Source: Sphingomonas sp. Root720 (GTDB lineage Bacteria; Pseudomonadota; Alphaproteobacteria; Sphingomonadales; Sphingomonadaceae). Taken from it: a stretch of DNA of 64,000 nt. Under the pieces are notes generated by a model. The model did no database searches. It saw only the letters and a list, made by a program, of their open reading frames with translations, and was not told the DNA's origin. The stretch's first letter is position 1, and each line of letters opens with the position of its first letter. Shown piece after piece: positions 8,645-16,692 of this stretch. The stretch spans positions 512,106 to 576,105 of the forward strand of contig NZ_LMID01000013.1 of NCBI RefSeq assembly GCF_001428605.1, written 5' to 3'. The position numbers were made by a program, and so were the translations under genes.

Positions 8645-9276
8645 TGCGCCTCTCCCGGAGCCTCGCCCGTCAGCTTGCAGACCCGACGGGCATCGCCGGC
8701 ACGCTCTGCGGCGCGGCGATGGACCTGGCCAATCGGGTGCCCATGCAAAAGGCGATAGATATACTCGCCCCCCTTTCGGGTGAGACCGTGCTGGATGCGG
8801 GTTGCGGCACGGGAGCAGCGAGCGCGGAAATGCTGCGGCGCGCCGACTGTCGCATCGTGGCCGTCGATCAGTCGGCTACCATGATCCACCGCGCCCGCGC
8901 GCGCCTGGCAAGGCGGGACAGGCACGGCGTGGTGGACCTCCACCGCGCGAAACTGGAAAGCCTGCCTTGTCGACCGGGCAGCATCGACGCCGCACTCGCG
9001 CTCAACATCCTCTATTTTTGCGAGCCGGACGGCGGGATGATCGCGGCTCTCCGCGAAGCCCTCCGGCCAGGCGGCCGCCTCGTCTGCTATGTCACCGATC
9101 GGCACGCTATGGAGCGATGGTCCTTCACCAGGGCCGGGCTTCACCGCCTCTACGACGGCAACCAGCTCGTGGCCGCCCTCGCCGGCGGCGGTTTCGACCC
9201 GGCGAACATCACGCTCGACACCAGATGGGTAGCCCCCGGGGTTCGCGGGCTTTTCGCGCTCGCCCACGCCGGTTGA
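8644..9276 (+). CDS. Class I SAM-dependent methyltransferase
   Basis: 210 residues. Motif I VLDAGCGTG is at about 49-57, an acidic VAVDQS follows at the end of strand 2, and LALNILYF marks the motif IV region. This is the methyltransferase 11/25 type fold acting on small molecules. The start overlaps the TPR gene stop (TGATG, 8642-8646). It is the last gene of the 4654-9276 operon and faces the convergent DUF2141 gene. The substrate is not indicated. Confidence 0.82.
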   Translation: MRLSRSLARQLADPTGIAGTLCGAAMDLANRVPMQKAIDILAPLSGETVLDAGCGTGAASAEMLRRADCRIVAVDQSATMIHRARARLARRDRHGVVDLHRAKLESLPCRPGSIDAALALNILYFCEPDGGMIAALREALRPGGRLVCYVTDRHAMERWSFTRAGLHRLYDGNQLVAALAGGGFDPANITLDTRWVAPGVRGLFALAHAG

Positions 9277-9289
9277 AACGCGGGGCGGG

Positions 9290-9736
9290 TCAGTAGTGCA
9301 TCTCGATGACGATCGACCTGTCCGGTTCGTCCACCGCGAAGCTCGACGGCGCGAAGCCCGGGGGTCCCATCACCCTGGGATTGTTCGACAGGCCCCAGCC
9401 CTCCTTGGGGAACATGCCCAACCTCAGGTCGAGCTTCCGATCGTCATTGGCGTCATGATAGGCCATCACCGCATATCGCCCCGGCGGAACATCCTGGAAA
9501 TGGACCGATGCCGATCCGGTTCCGGCCGGTGCGCTCAAGACACGGAAGGCCTTGTCCTCGTGGCGGAACCCCTCCGCTCCGCGATACAGGACGAAGCGGA
9601 TCGATCCGGGACCGGGCACGACGTGCGAGGCCGTGACCTCCAGATCGGCGGCATCGGCGATCGCGGGGAGCAGGCCAGCGCCGGCAAGCCCGAGACCGAG
9701 CACAACGCACATATGTCGGAAACGGCGATATTTCAT
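9290..9736 (-). CDS. DUF2141 family secreted protein
   Basis: 148 residues with an N-terminal signal peptide ending near IADAA, followed by the DUF2141 pattern: RFVLYRGAEGF, VPPGRYAVMAYHDANDDRKLD, and EGWGLSNNPRVMGPPGFA. The family is periplasmic or extracellular with no settled biochemical role. It is convergent with the methyltransferase and divergent from sodC. Confidence 0.8.
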   Translation of the reverse strand: MKYRRFRHMCVVLGLGLAGAGLLPAIADAADLEVTASHVVPGPGSIRFVLYRGAEGFRHEDKAFRVLSAPAGTGSASVHFQDVPPGRYAVMAYHDANDDRKLDLRLGMFPKEGWGLSNNPRVMGPPGFAPSSFAVDEPDRSIVIEMHY

Positions 9737-9843
9737 CCAGATCTCCCCTCATGCTCGGACTGGCGGAGCCACGTCGATGCAACGACGCCGCCGACGATCC
9801 CCGCCCACAGCCCGGGAATATTTCGCCATGCCGATTTAATCGA

Positions 9844-9857
9844 GCCGACCTGTCGGC
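9844..9857. promoter_or_regulatory. Inverted repeat between DUF2141 gene and sodC
   Basis: GCCGAC-CT-GTCGGC, two perfect 6-base arms with a 2-base centre, sits in the 197-base divergent spacer. The position suits an operator controlling one or both genes; chance cannot be excluded in GC-rich DNA. Confidence 0.3.
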
Positions 9858-9933
9858 GAGCACTGTGGTTGCGTCGCTGCCGCGACGTCTCACCAGGCCG
9901 GTTCCGCTCGTAACCCCACTCTGGAGATAAGCC

Positions 9934-10449
9934 ATGCATCGTCCGTCGATCGTCCTGGTCGCGTCGCTCGTCCTGATGGCCGCCGCCCCCGCCCCGACGA
10001 CCAGGACCTACCCGCTCAAAAGCTCGACCGCCGGCGCCATTGGACAAGTGGCGCTGACCGACGCTCCGGGAGGCGTGATCGTGCGGGTCGAAGCCCATGG
10101 CCTCACGCCGGGTTGGCACGGCATCCATTTTCACGAAAAAGCCGATTGTAGCGATCCGATGTTCAAATCCGCCGGCGGCCACGTCCACATGACGACGCCC
10201 GCCGTCCATGGCCTGCTGAACCCGGCCGGAAATGATTTCGGGGATCTGCCCAACCTGTTCGCCGGATCGGATGGAACGGCGACGGCCGAATTCTTCTCGC
10301 CCTTCGTGGCCCTGCGGGCTGGAACGACGCGGGCGGATCTGCTCGATCCGGACGGGTCCGCGATCGTCGTGCATGCGAAAGCCGACGACTATCTGAGCCA
10401 ACCGATCGGCGGGGCGGCGGAACGGGTGGCTTGCGCCGAGATCCGATAG
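9934..10449 (+). CDS. sodC: Cu/Zn superoxide dismutase, periplasmic
   Basis: 171 residues with a short signal peptide. The Cu-ligand motif GIHFHEKADC is at about 63-72, followed by GGHVH at 81-85, HG at 92-93, GNDFGDLPNLF and a C-terminal VVHAKADDY with a late Cys for the structural disulfide. It dismutates superoxide in the periplasm. GGAG lies upstream of ATG 9934. The next gene, an ECF sigma factor, starts 44 bases downstream in the same direction, so cotranscription with the iron-type signalling genes is possible. Confidence 0.92.
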   Translation: MHRPSIVLVASLVLMAAAPAPTTRTYPLKSSTAGAIGQVALTDAPGGVIVRVEAHGLTPGWHGIHFHEKADCSDPMFKSAGGHVHMTTPAVHGLLNPAGNDFGDLPNLFAGSDGTATAEFFSPFVALRAGTTRADLLDPDGSAIVVHAKADDYLSQPIGGAAERVACAEIR

Positions 10450-10493
10450 ATTTCGGGGCCGTTGGCGCGAACCACTGCCTGCTCGGAGGACCG

Positions 10494-11177
10494 ATGGACC
10501 AACGGACCGATGCGGAGCAATCCGCCTCTTTTTCTGGCGACTTCGTCCCGCTAAAAGGGCAATGTCCCCGGACAGGCCGGCGCGGCGACGCCCGGCCGCT
10601 GCCCGGCGTGCGATGTGCACCAGTCGGGACTGAGGCCAGGAGGTCGGGCGTCGAAGAGCATCGCGATGATCCGGGCGGCCTCGCTGCCGTCCTGACGACC
10701 AGCCGCCCCCAACTCATACGCTTCTTCACGAGCCGCACCGGCAGCCCCGCGGAGGCCGAAGATGTCGTTCAGGAGATATGGTTGCATGTGGCGCGGTCCG
10801 ATACCGGTCCGGTCGCCAACCCGATCGCCTTCTTCCACCGCGTCGGCATGAACATCGTGCTCGATCGCCTCCGGGAGCGGCAGCGCCGCGCCAGGCGGGA
10901 ACAAGGCTGGTCCGACGTGGCGATCGAGCGGCAGGGGGGCGAGGCGACCGACGATGCCCCTTCGCCCCACGAGATCGTCGATGGCCGACAGCAGGCAAAA
11001 CGCCTCGCCGCGGCGATCGAAGCGTTGCCGCCCGGGGCCGGGCGCGTCTTTCGCCGGCACAAGATCGATGGGTTGAGCCATGCCGAGGTGGCGGCCGAGT
11101 TCGGCATTTCCCGCAGTGCGGTCGAAAAGCATATCGCCGTCGCTTTGCGCCATCTGCGGGAGGCTATGCAGAGATGA
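10494..11177 (+). CDS. ECF RNA polymerase sigma factor, FecI type
   Basis: 227 residues. Sigma2 region: LIRFFTSRTGSPAEAEDVVQ near 70-90. Sigma4 helix-turn-helix: LSHAEVAAEFGISRSAVEKH near 195-215. ATG 10494 follows GGAGGA at 10485-10490. The N-terminus carries about 60 residues of Arg/Gly-rich sequence before the sigma2 core, longer than usual for FecI proteins, so a start further in is possible. It is followed by FecR and a TonB transducer, the standard cell-surface signalling set that responds to a siderophore or other outer-membrane ligand. Confidence 0.87.
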   Translation: MDQRTDAEQSASFSGDFVPLKGQCPRTGRRGDARPLPGVRCAPVGTEARRSGVEEHRDDPGGLAAVLTTSRPQLIRFFTSRTGSPAEAEDVVQEIWLHVARSDTGPVANPIAFFHRVGMNIVLDRLRERQRRARREQGWSDVAIERQGGEATDDAPSPHEIVDGRQQAKRLAAAIEALPPGAGRVFRRHKIDGLSHAEVAAEFGISRSAVEKHIAVALRHLREAMQR

Positions 11178-11256
11178 CGCGTTTATCGACTGAGGTGGCT
11201 ATCGGCTGGCGGCGTCTGATTGAAAAGGGGGTGACGACCATGAACGGGAGGTCGAC

Positions 11257-12225
11257 ATGACGGTGCCCACCACGAAGGAGGGCGATATGACGGCGCAGGC
11301 GGCGGAATGGCACGCTCGCCTCGACGCGCCCGATATGGATTGGGACGCATTCGCTGCGTGGCTGGACGCCCATCCCGCCCATCGCGATACCTATGACGCG
11401 ATCGCGATGCTCGATGCCGATATCGGCGATCAGCGCGACGCCATCCTCGCGGCGCTTCCCGCCAATGACGCCGCAGACGGCGATATCCTCCCCGTCCAGC
11501 GCCGCCGATGGTGGGTTGGTGGCGCTATCGGGGCGGTCGCCGTCATCGCCGCCATGATCGCGCCGCAGATCGCGACGGTCACACCGGCCAGGACGGTAGC
11601 CTATCGGACCGGTCCTTCCGAAACGCGGCAGATAGATCTCAAGGACGGAAGTCATATCCTGCTGGACCGCAACTCCCAGCTCCAACTCGCGGACGGCGCA
11701 TCGCCCCGCGTGGAGATGCAGAGGGGCGCTGCCTATTTCGACGTCAGGCACGATCCGGCTCGCGCGTTTCTCATCCAGGCGGACGGCTACGAGGTTCGCG
11801 ATATCGGCACCAAATTCGATCTTGCCGTCGCGCCGGCCAAGCTTCGCGTTGCCGTGAGCGACGGCAGGTTGACCATCGCGCCTATGGGCGGCAGCGGTAC
11901 GACGGTTACCGCCGGGGAACGAATCGACGTCGCGACCGGGACCGGCGAAGCCAGAGTGGTTCCCGTCGCGGCCGCCAGCGTCGGTTCGTGGCGCAAAGGG
12001 CAGCTCGTCTATCAGGATATGCCCCTCGCGCTGGTCGCCACCGATCTGGCGCGCTATGTCGGTCGCCCGGTCGAGGTCGATCCGACGATTGGCGATTTGC
12101 GGGTTTCGGGGGTGCTTGCGATCAGTGATGGTGCCGGGCTTGTTCAACAGATCGAGGCCCTGCTGCCCGTCAAGGCGGTGGCGGCCAATGGTATCGTTCG
12201 CCTGGTCGGGAGCGGCGCTCGCTAG
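11257..12225 (+). CDS. FecR family anti-sigma factor / sigma regulator
   Basis: 322 residues. The N-terminal cytoplasmic DUF4880-like segment reads WHARLDAPDMDWDAFAAWL. One transmembrane helix lies near 84-105, after RRRWW. A periplasmic FecR domain follows, with LKDGSHILLDRNSQL and VEMQRGAAYFDV. A GGAGG sits 5 bases before ATG 11257. The 3' end overlaps the TonB transducer start by 38 bases. It would relay the outer-membrane signal to the sigma factor encoded just upstream. Confidence 0.9.
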   Translation: MTVPTTKEGDMTAQAAEWHARLDAPDMDWDAFAAWLDAHPAHRDTYDAIAMLDADIGDQRDAILAALPANDAADGDILPVQRRRWWVGGAIGAVAVIAAMIAPQIATVTPARTVAYRTGPSETRQIDLKDGSHILLDRNSQLQLADGASPRVEMQRGAAYFDVRHDPARAFLIQADGYEVRDIGTKFDLAVAPAKLRVAVSDGRLTIAPMGGSGTTVTAGERIDVATGTGEARVVPVAAASVGSWRKGQLVYQDMPLALVATDLARYVGRPVEVDPTIGDLRVSGVLAISDGAGLVQQIEALLPVKAVAANGIVRLVGSGAR

Positions 12226-14488
12226 TCTCGCCCTAAGTTCCGCCCATGCCACGCCGCGCAGGATCGACATCGGGGCTGGTTCGCTGCCATCGGCGCTCGC
12301 CGATCTCTCGAGCCAGACCGGGATCTCGGTCGGTCTCGCCGGAACGATTCCGCCGCATCCCACGCCGCGCATTCGCGGGACGATGGAGCCCGAGAAGGCC
12401 CTGCGGCGTCTGCTGAAAGGGTCGGGTCTGCGCGCGATCCGCGCAGGCCCCGCAATCTGGCGGCTGGAACGTCCGGTCGCCAATACCCCGCCGACCGCTC
12501 GTCCGCCGGTCACGGCGACGTTCGACGACATCGTCGTCACGGGACGCAAACGGGACGAGTGGCTGAGCGAAGTGCCGGTCGCGATCAGCGTGGTTCGACC
12601 CGACATGGCCGGCGACATGGCCGCCCGTCGCGGCATCCATGACCTGCTGGCGTTTGCCGAAGGCGCGTTCACGACAAATTTGGGCCCCGGGCGCGATCGG
12701 ATTTTCCTGCGCGGCGTCGCCGACAGCGCCTTCAACGGTTCGACGCAGTCGACGGTCAACCTCTATCTGGACGATGCGCGGGTCAGCTACGCGACACCGG
12801 ACCCCGACCTGCGCCTTCTCGACATCGATCGGATCGAGCTTTTGCGCGGCCCGCAGGGTGCGCTGTACGGTTCGGGCGCGCTCGGGGGGATCGTCCGGAT
12901 CGTGCCCAAAAAGCCCGATCTCCAGAACTGGTCGGGCATGGCCGCTATCGAGGGAGCGGCGATTGCCCATGGTGGGCTCGGTGGCGTCGCGGAAGGGGCG
13001 ACCAACGCGCCGATCATCACCGACAGATTGGCCCTGCGGCTGGCCGCCTATGCCGACCAGGGCGGCGGCTGGATCGACGATCGCGGACGCGACCGGAAGG
13101 ACGTCAACCGCAGCCGGCGCTATGGCGGGCGCGCGACCGTCGGATGGCGGTTCGCCGATGGATGGCATGTCGATATGGGGCTCACCGCGCAATGGCTCAA
13201 CGTCCGCGACGGTCAATATGCGTTTCGGCGGCTGGAGCGGAGCACGGCCCTCGCGGAGCCGCATGACAACGACTTCCTGGCTGCCACGGCGACGGTCCGG
13301 GGGAAGGTCGGGTCGCTCGATCTCCTCTCGTCCACGGCCTATGTCACCCATGAGTTCAGCAGTGTCTACGACGCGACCTCCCAGGCGGCCTCGCGCGGCC
13401 TGTCGGCCCCGCTCGGTTTCGAGGAACTGCGCGTTCTGCGCCTCGGCACACAGGAAATGCGGCTGAGCGATCCGGTCGCGCATCGGCCCTGGGTCGCGGG
13501 GCTGACCCTGCTGCAGGCTGAGAATACGCTCCGCGACAGCTTCCTGCCGGCGGCATCGCCCGCCATGCGGATCGTCTCGCAACATAATGACAGCCTGGAG
13601 ACCGCACTGTTCGGCGAGATCACCCAGCCCCTCGGGCAAGACTGGTCGTCGACGCTCGGCGCGCGGGCCTATCTCGCTCGAGTCGACAATGAGCAGGACG
13701 GTCAGGCCAGGCGGCGCGCGCGCAGGAGCGGAATCACCCCGAGCCTGAGCCTCTCCTGGCATCCTGCCGACCGCGCGATAGTCTGGATCCGCTATTCGGC
13801 CGCAGTGCGTCCCGGCGGGATCAATCCAGAGGGCGACCCCCGGTCGCGGTCGTTCCGGTCGGACGATCTGAAAAGCATCGAACTGGGCTGGCGCCTGACA
13901 TCGGATAACGGCCGTTTTCGGCTGAACGGAAATCTGTTCGGACTTCGCTGGGAAAATGTCCAAAGCGACGTGCTCGGCATGGACAGCCTCGTCAGGACGA
14001 TCAATGCGGGCAACGCGCGCAATCTGGGCGCCGAGCTATCGGGGGAAGTGCGCCTCGGGGCCTTCCGTCTCGAGACCAATCTCACCGTCCAGCACGGCAG
14101 GCTCAATCGTCCTTCGGCGGCGGCCAACGCGCTCGGCGACGACAACCGGCTTCCGGTTCTGCCAGACTATGCCGGCGGCCTCAAACTCTCCTATGTCCGC
14201 CCCGTCGGCGACGTCCCGTTCCGCGGATTCCTGTCGGTCCGGTATACCGGCTCCGCCAGGTTGAGCTTCGATCCCTCGCTCGGCCACCCGACGGGCGACT
14301 TCTGGGTGAGCGACATCGGCGCCGAAGTTACGGATGGCGACTGGAAGGCCGGGATCACGATCACCAACCTCCTCGACCAGCGCGAGAACAGCTTCGGTTT
14401 CGGCAACCCCTTCACCCTGCGATCCATCGACCAGCGCACCCCTCTTCAGCCGCGCACGCTGACGGTGCGGGTGCAGAAAAACTTCTAA
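12188..14488 (+). CDS. TonB-dependent transducer/receptor with N-terminal STN domain (FecA type)
   Basis: 766 residues from ATG 12188. A signal peptide ends near SSAHA, then comes an STN (secretin/TonB short N-terminal) domain with IDIGAGSLPSALADLSSQTG. The TonB box/plug starts DDIVVTGRKRDEWLSEVPVA, with LLRGPQGALYGSGALGG in the plug, and a beta barrel ends in an aromatic residue (VQKNF). The STN domain marks it as the signal-transducing partner of the upstream FecR and sigma factor. In-frame codons upstream of 12188 lie within fecR and were not used. The ligand is unknown. Confidence 0.9.
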   Translation: MVSFAWSGAALASLALSSAHATPRRIDIGAGSLPSALADLSSQTGISVGLAGTIPPHPTPRIRGTMEPEKALRRLLKGSGLRAIRAGPAIWRLERPVANTPPTARPPVTATFDDIVVTGRKRDEWLSEVPVAISVVRPDMAGDMAARRGIHDLLAFAEGAFTTNLGPGRDRIFLRGVADSAFNGSTQSTVNLYLDDARVSYATPDPDLRLLDIDRIELLRGPQGALYGSGALGGIVRIVPKKPDLQNWSGMAAIEGAAIAHGGLGGVAEGATNAPIITDRLALRLAAYADQGGGWIDDRGRDRKDVNRSRRYGGRATVGWRFADGWHVDMGLTAQWLNVRDGQYAFRRLERSTALAEPHDNDFLAATATVRGKVGSLDLLSSTAYVTHEFSSVYDATSQAASRGLSAPLGFEELRVLRLGTQEMRLSDPVAHRPWVAGLTLLQAENTLRDSFLPAASPAMRIVSQHNDSLETALFGEITQPLGQDWSSTLGARAYLARVDNEQDGQARRRARRSGITPSLSLSWHPADRAIVWIRYSAAVRPGGINPEGDPRSRSFRSDDLKSIELGWRLTSDNGRFRLNGNLFGLRWENVQSDVLGMDSLVRTINAGNARNLGAELSGEVRLGAFRLETNLTVQHGRLNRPSAAANALGDDNRLPVLPDYAGGLKLSYVRPVGDVPFRGFLSVRYTGSARLSFDPSLGHPTGDFWVSDIGAEVTDGDWKAGITITNLLDQRENSFGFGNPFTLRSIDQRTPLQPRTLTVRVQKNF

Positions 14489-14506
14489 CCGGGCTGGGGT
14501 GCCCGG
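14489..14506 (+). terminator. GC hairpin directly after the TonB transducer gene
   Basis: CCGGGC-TGGGGT-GCCCGG, a perfect 6-base stem with a 6-base loop, begins one base after the stop codon. There is no U-tract, so it may be a weak terminator or an mRNA-stabilising hairpin. Confidence 0.4.
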
Positions 14507-14545
14507 CCGCTCACGCCGGCTCTCGCCGCAAGCGGGGAGAGAGCG

Positions 14546-15087
14546 ATGCGGACATATCGAGCGGTAGCCGTGTTTGTCATGGCGGCGGCGATCGGCTCGC
14601 CCGGCGAGGCCAAGTCATTCCACCATTGGGATCAGGCCAGCACGGCCACCGCAGGCGCCATCGCCGCGCTCGCGCTCGAATCCCGCTCGTCAAATCCGAT
14701 CCATCCGGGATGGCACAGTCCGGCCTCAGCATGGCGGCAGCCACCGGAACCGCCTTCGCGCTGAAGTCGATGATAAGCGAGCGACGGCCGGACGGGAGCG
14801 ACCGTCACAGCTTTCCGTCGGGTCATGCGAGCTTCTCCTATGCCGCGGCGGCATCCCTGGAGAACCGATATGGCTGGCAGGTGGGATTGCCCGCCTTCGC
14901 GCTCGCTAGTTTTGTCGGCGTAGCGCGGGTCGAAGCGAAACGGCACCATTGGTATGACGTCGCCGCCGGGGCGGCGATCGGATCCGCCTCGGGCTTCCTG
15001 CTGACGCACCGGGCCGACCGCCCGATCGATGTCTCGGCCTGGGGTGGCGCGACCGGGGGCGGCCTGGCGCTGAGCGCCCGCTTCTAG
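14546..15087 (+). pseudogene. PAP2-family phosphatase, interrupted by a frameshift
   Basis: A good ribosome site (GGGGAGAG) and ATG 14546 start a signal-peptide frame that runs to about 14700, then loses homology and stops at 14764. The matching C-terminal part is in another frame: ALKSMISERRPDGSD, the phosphatase motif SFPSGHASFS and ARVEAKRHHWYDVAAG, which together give the K-x6-RP, PSGH and R-x5-H-x3-D signature. It ends at 15087. One indel between about 14680 and 14710 would join the two. This could be a true pseudogene, a programmed or tolerated shift, or a sequencing error. Confidence 0.7.
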
Positions 15088-15107
15088 CGACACCAACCGA
15101 TTCAGCG

Positions 15108-15121
15108 CCCGGCATGCCGGG
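15108..15121. terminator. Perfect palindrome between converging genes
   Basis: CCCGGCATGCCGGG lies in the 78-base gap between the PAP2 gene and the convergent nitrilase gene. The position suits a bidirectional terminator stem, though no U-tract follows. Confidence 0.35.
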
Positions 15122-15165
15122 TCTTATCCGCGGATAGACTTCCTGGCCGCTGCGGACCTCCGCGC

Positions 15166-15987
15166 TCAGATGGCGCGGTGCCGTGCGAGAGGGATATCTC
15201 GCCGGGTTCTCGCGACCAGATCGGCGTCGAAATTGGTAACTGCGATACCATCTCCATCGGAAACCTGCGCCACCTTATGACCCCAGGGATCGACGATCAT
15301 GGAGTGCCCGTAGGTGAAGTGCGGCTGCCCGTTTCGTGGCACCGAACCGCAGCTGCCGGCCGCCGCCAGATAGCATTGCGTCTCGATCGCACGCGCACGG
15401 ATCAGCGGCTCCCAATGGTCCTTGCCGGTCTGCAGGGTGAAGGCCGCGGGTAGCGCGATCACCTGCGCGCCCTTGTCGACCAGCGACCGGAACAGTTCGG
15501 GGAAGCGCAGATCATAGCAGATGGCGCAACCGAACGTCACGCCGTCTACCTCATAGACGACCGTGGTATCGCCGGCGCGCACCGTTTCCGATTCGAGATA
15601 TTGCGCGCCGTCGGGACCGGTGATGTCGAACAGGTGGATCTTCCGATACCGGGCGATCTCATTGCCCCAGCGATCGAAGGCGATCGAGCTATTGGCGACA
15701 CGACCGTCCTCCGGCAAAGCCTCGTAGATGCTGCCGGCATGAACGTTCACGCCATATTCGCGCGCGAAGTCCCGGCACATCCGATAAGCCGGGCCTTCCC
15801 CCAATATTTCCGCGGAAGCCAGCCGGCCTTCCCTGTCGCCGCCCGCCCACTGGAAATGCTCGGGCAGCAGCAGCCAGGTCGCGCCGTCGCGCGTGACGGC
15901 GACCTCCATCAGATCGCGCGCGGTGGCGATGTTGCGGGCGACGTCCGCGGTCGAGTTCATCTGAACGACGGCAAGCTTCATTGTCAT
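15166..15987 (-). CDS. Nitrilase-superfamily carbon-nitrogen hydrolase (Nit1/Nit2-like amidase)
   Basis: 273 residues with the full catalytic triad of the superfamily: E43 in LPEHF, K116 in RYRKIHLFD and C157 in AICYDLRFPELF. The close match to the RKIHLFD/CYDLRFPE pattern is typical of Nit1/Nit2-like amidases (omega-amidase, deaminated glutathione amidase). It hydrolyses a C-N bond in a small amide in the cytoplasm. The start overlaps the stop of the upstream RraA-family gene (ATGA), so it is the second gene of a unit with it. MKLAVVQM at 15981 is an alternative start. Confidence 0.87.
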   Translation of the reverse strand: MTMKLAVVQMNSTADVARNIATARDLMEVAVTRDGATWLLLPEHFQWAGGDREGRLASAEILGEGPAYRMCRDFAREYGVNVHAGSIYEALPEDGRVANSSIAFDRWGNEIARYRKIHLFDITGPDGAQYLESETVRAGDTTVVYEVDGVTFGCAICYDLRFPELFRSLVDKGAQVIALPAAFTLQTGKDHWEPLIRARAIETQCYLAAAGSCGSVPRNGQPHFTYGHSMIVDPWGHKVAQVSDGDGIAVTNFDADLVARTRRDIPLARHRAI

Positions 15988-16667
15988 TGATCACCATTCC
16001 TGAACATCGCCGCCGCCCCACTATGCCGTGCAAGCGATTCGCCGGAGGACACCATGTCGAGCATCCTCGCGCCGTTGCGCTGCTTCTCGATCGCAAGCGT
16101 CGCGACCGAGAGGACTTCGTGCGGCGGCAGCACGAGGACCCCGTCGTCGTCGCACAGCACCGCGTCGCCGGGCATGACCACCACGCCGCCGACCGATACC
16201 GGCACGTTGATGCGGCCGCCGATACCGCGCGTATAGGTGGTGCGGCCGCTGATACCCCGGCTCCACACCTCCAGCCCCAGCTTGCGCAGCGCCGCGCTGT
16301 CGGTGCAGGGGCCATCGACCACCACGGCCGCGGCACCGGCGCATTTGGCGGCATGGGCTACCCCCTCCCCGATGCAGGCGATGCCGTCATCACCGAGCCG
16401 ATCGATCACCAGCACGTCGCCGGGCCGGACCAGGTCGATCGCCTTGTGCAGTGCCGAATTGTCGGCGCTCGGACAGGCCACGGTTACCGCGGTTCCCGCG
16501 ACGGTCCGGCCGGGCACCAGTCGCTGGATCCGATGATCGCAGAAGCCCCAGGCCCGCCAATGACCGACCGTTGCCACTTCGACGTCGATCAGTTGCCGGA
16601 GCAGCGCCTGATCCAGCTGGGGCGGCATCGCGCCAATCTCAAAACCGCTCAACGAGGCCCCCATCAT
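15984..16667 (-). CDS. RraA-family protein (aldolase-like), Arg of the RD motif missing
   Basis: 227 residues. Family landmarks: RPGDVLVIDRLGD, GEGVAHAAKCAGA and VVVDGPCTDS. Active HMG/CHA aldolases of this family (LigK, GalC) carry a DGxxRD motif in which Arg binds pyruvate and Asp holds the metal. Here the Arg position is Thr (GPCTD), unlike the other three paralogues in the window. A different reaction, or a regulatory RraA-like role, is possible. It lies between a TonB receptor gene (upstream) and the nitrilase, all on the minus strand. Confidence 0.8.
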   Translation of the reverse strand: MMGASLSGFEIGAMPPQLDQALLRQLIDVEVATVGHWRAWGFCDHRIQRLVPGRTVAGTAVTVACPSADNSALHKAIDLVRPGDVLVIDRLGDDGIACIGEGVAHAAKCAGAAAVVVDGPCTDSAALRKLGLEVWSRGISGRTTYTRGIGGRINVPVSVGGVVVMPGDAVLCDDDGVLVLPPHEVLSVATLAIEKQRNGARMLDMVSSGESLARHSGAAAMFRNGDQ

Positions 16668-16692
16668 AGGAAGTCATTCCCGACCGCTCCGT

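Noticed and set aside
9934-10500. GGAAC near 10418 as an ECF promoter for the sigma gene
   Set aside because: It lies inside the sodC coding end and no convincing -10 partner is visible at the right spacing.
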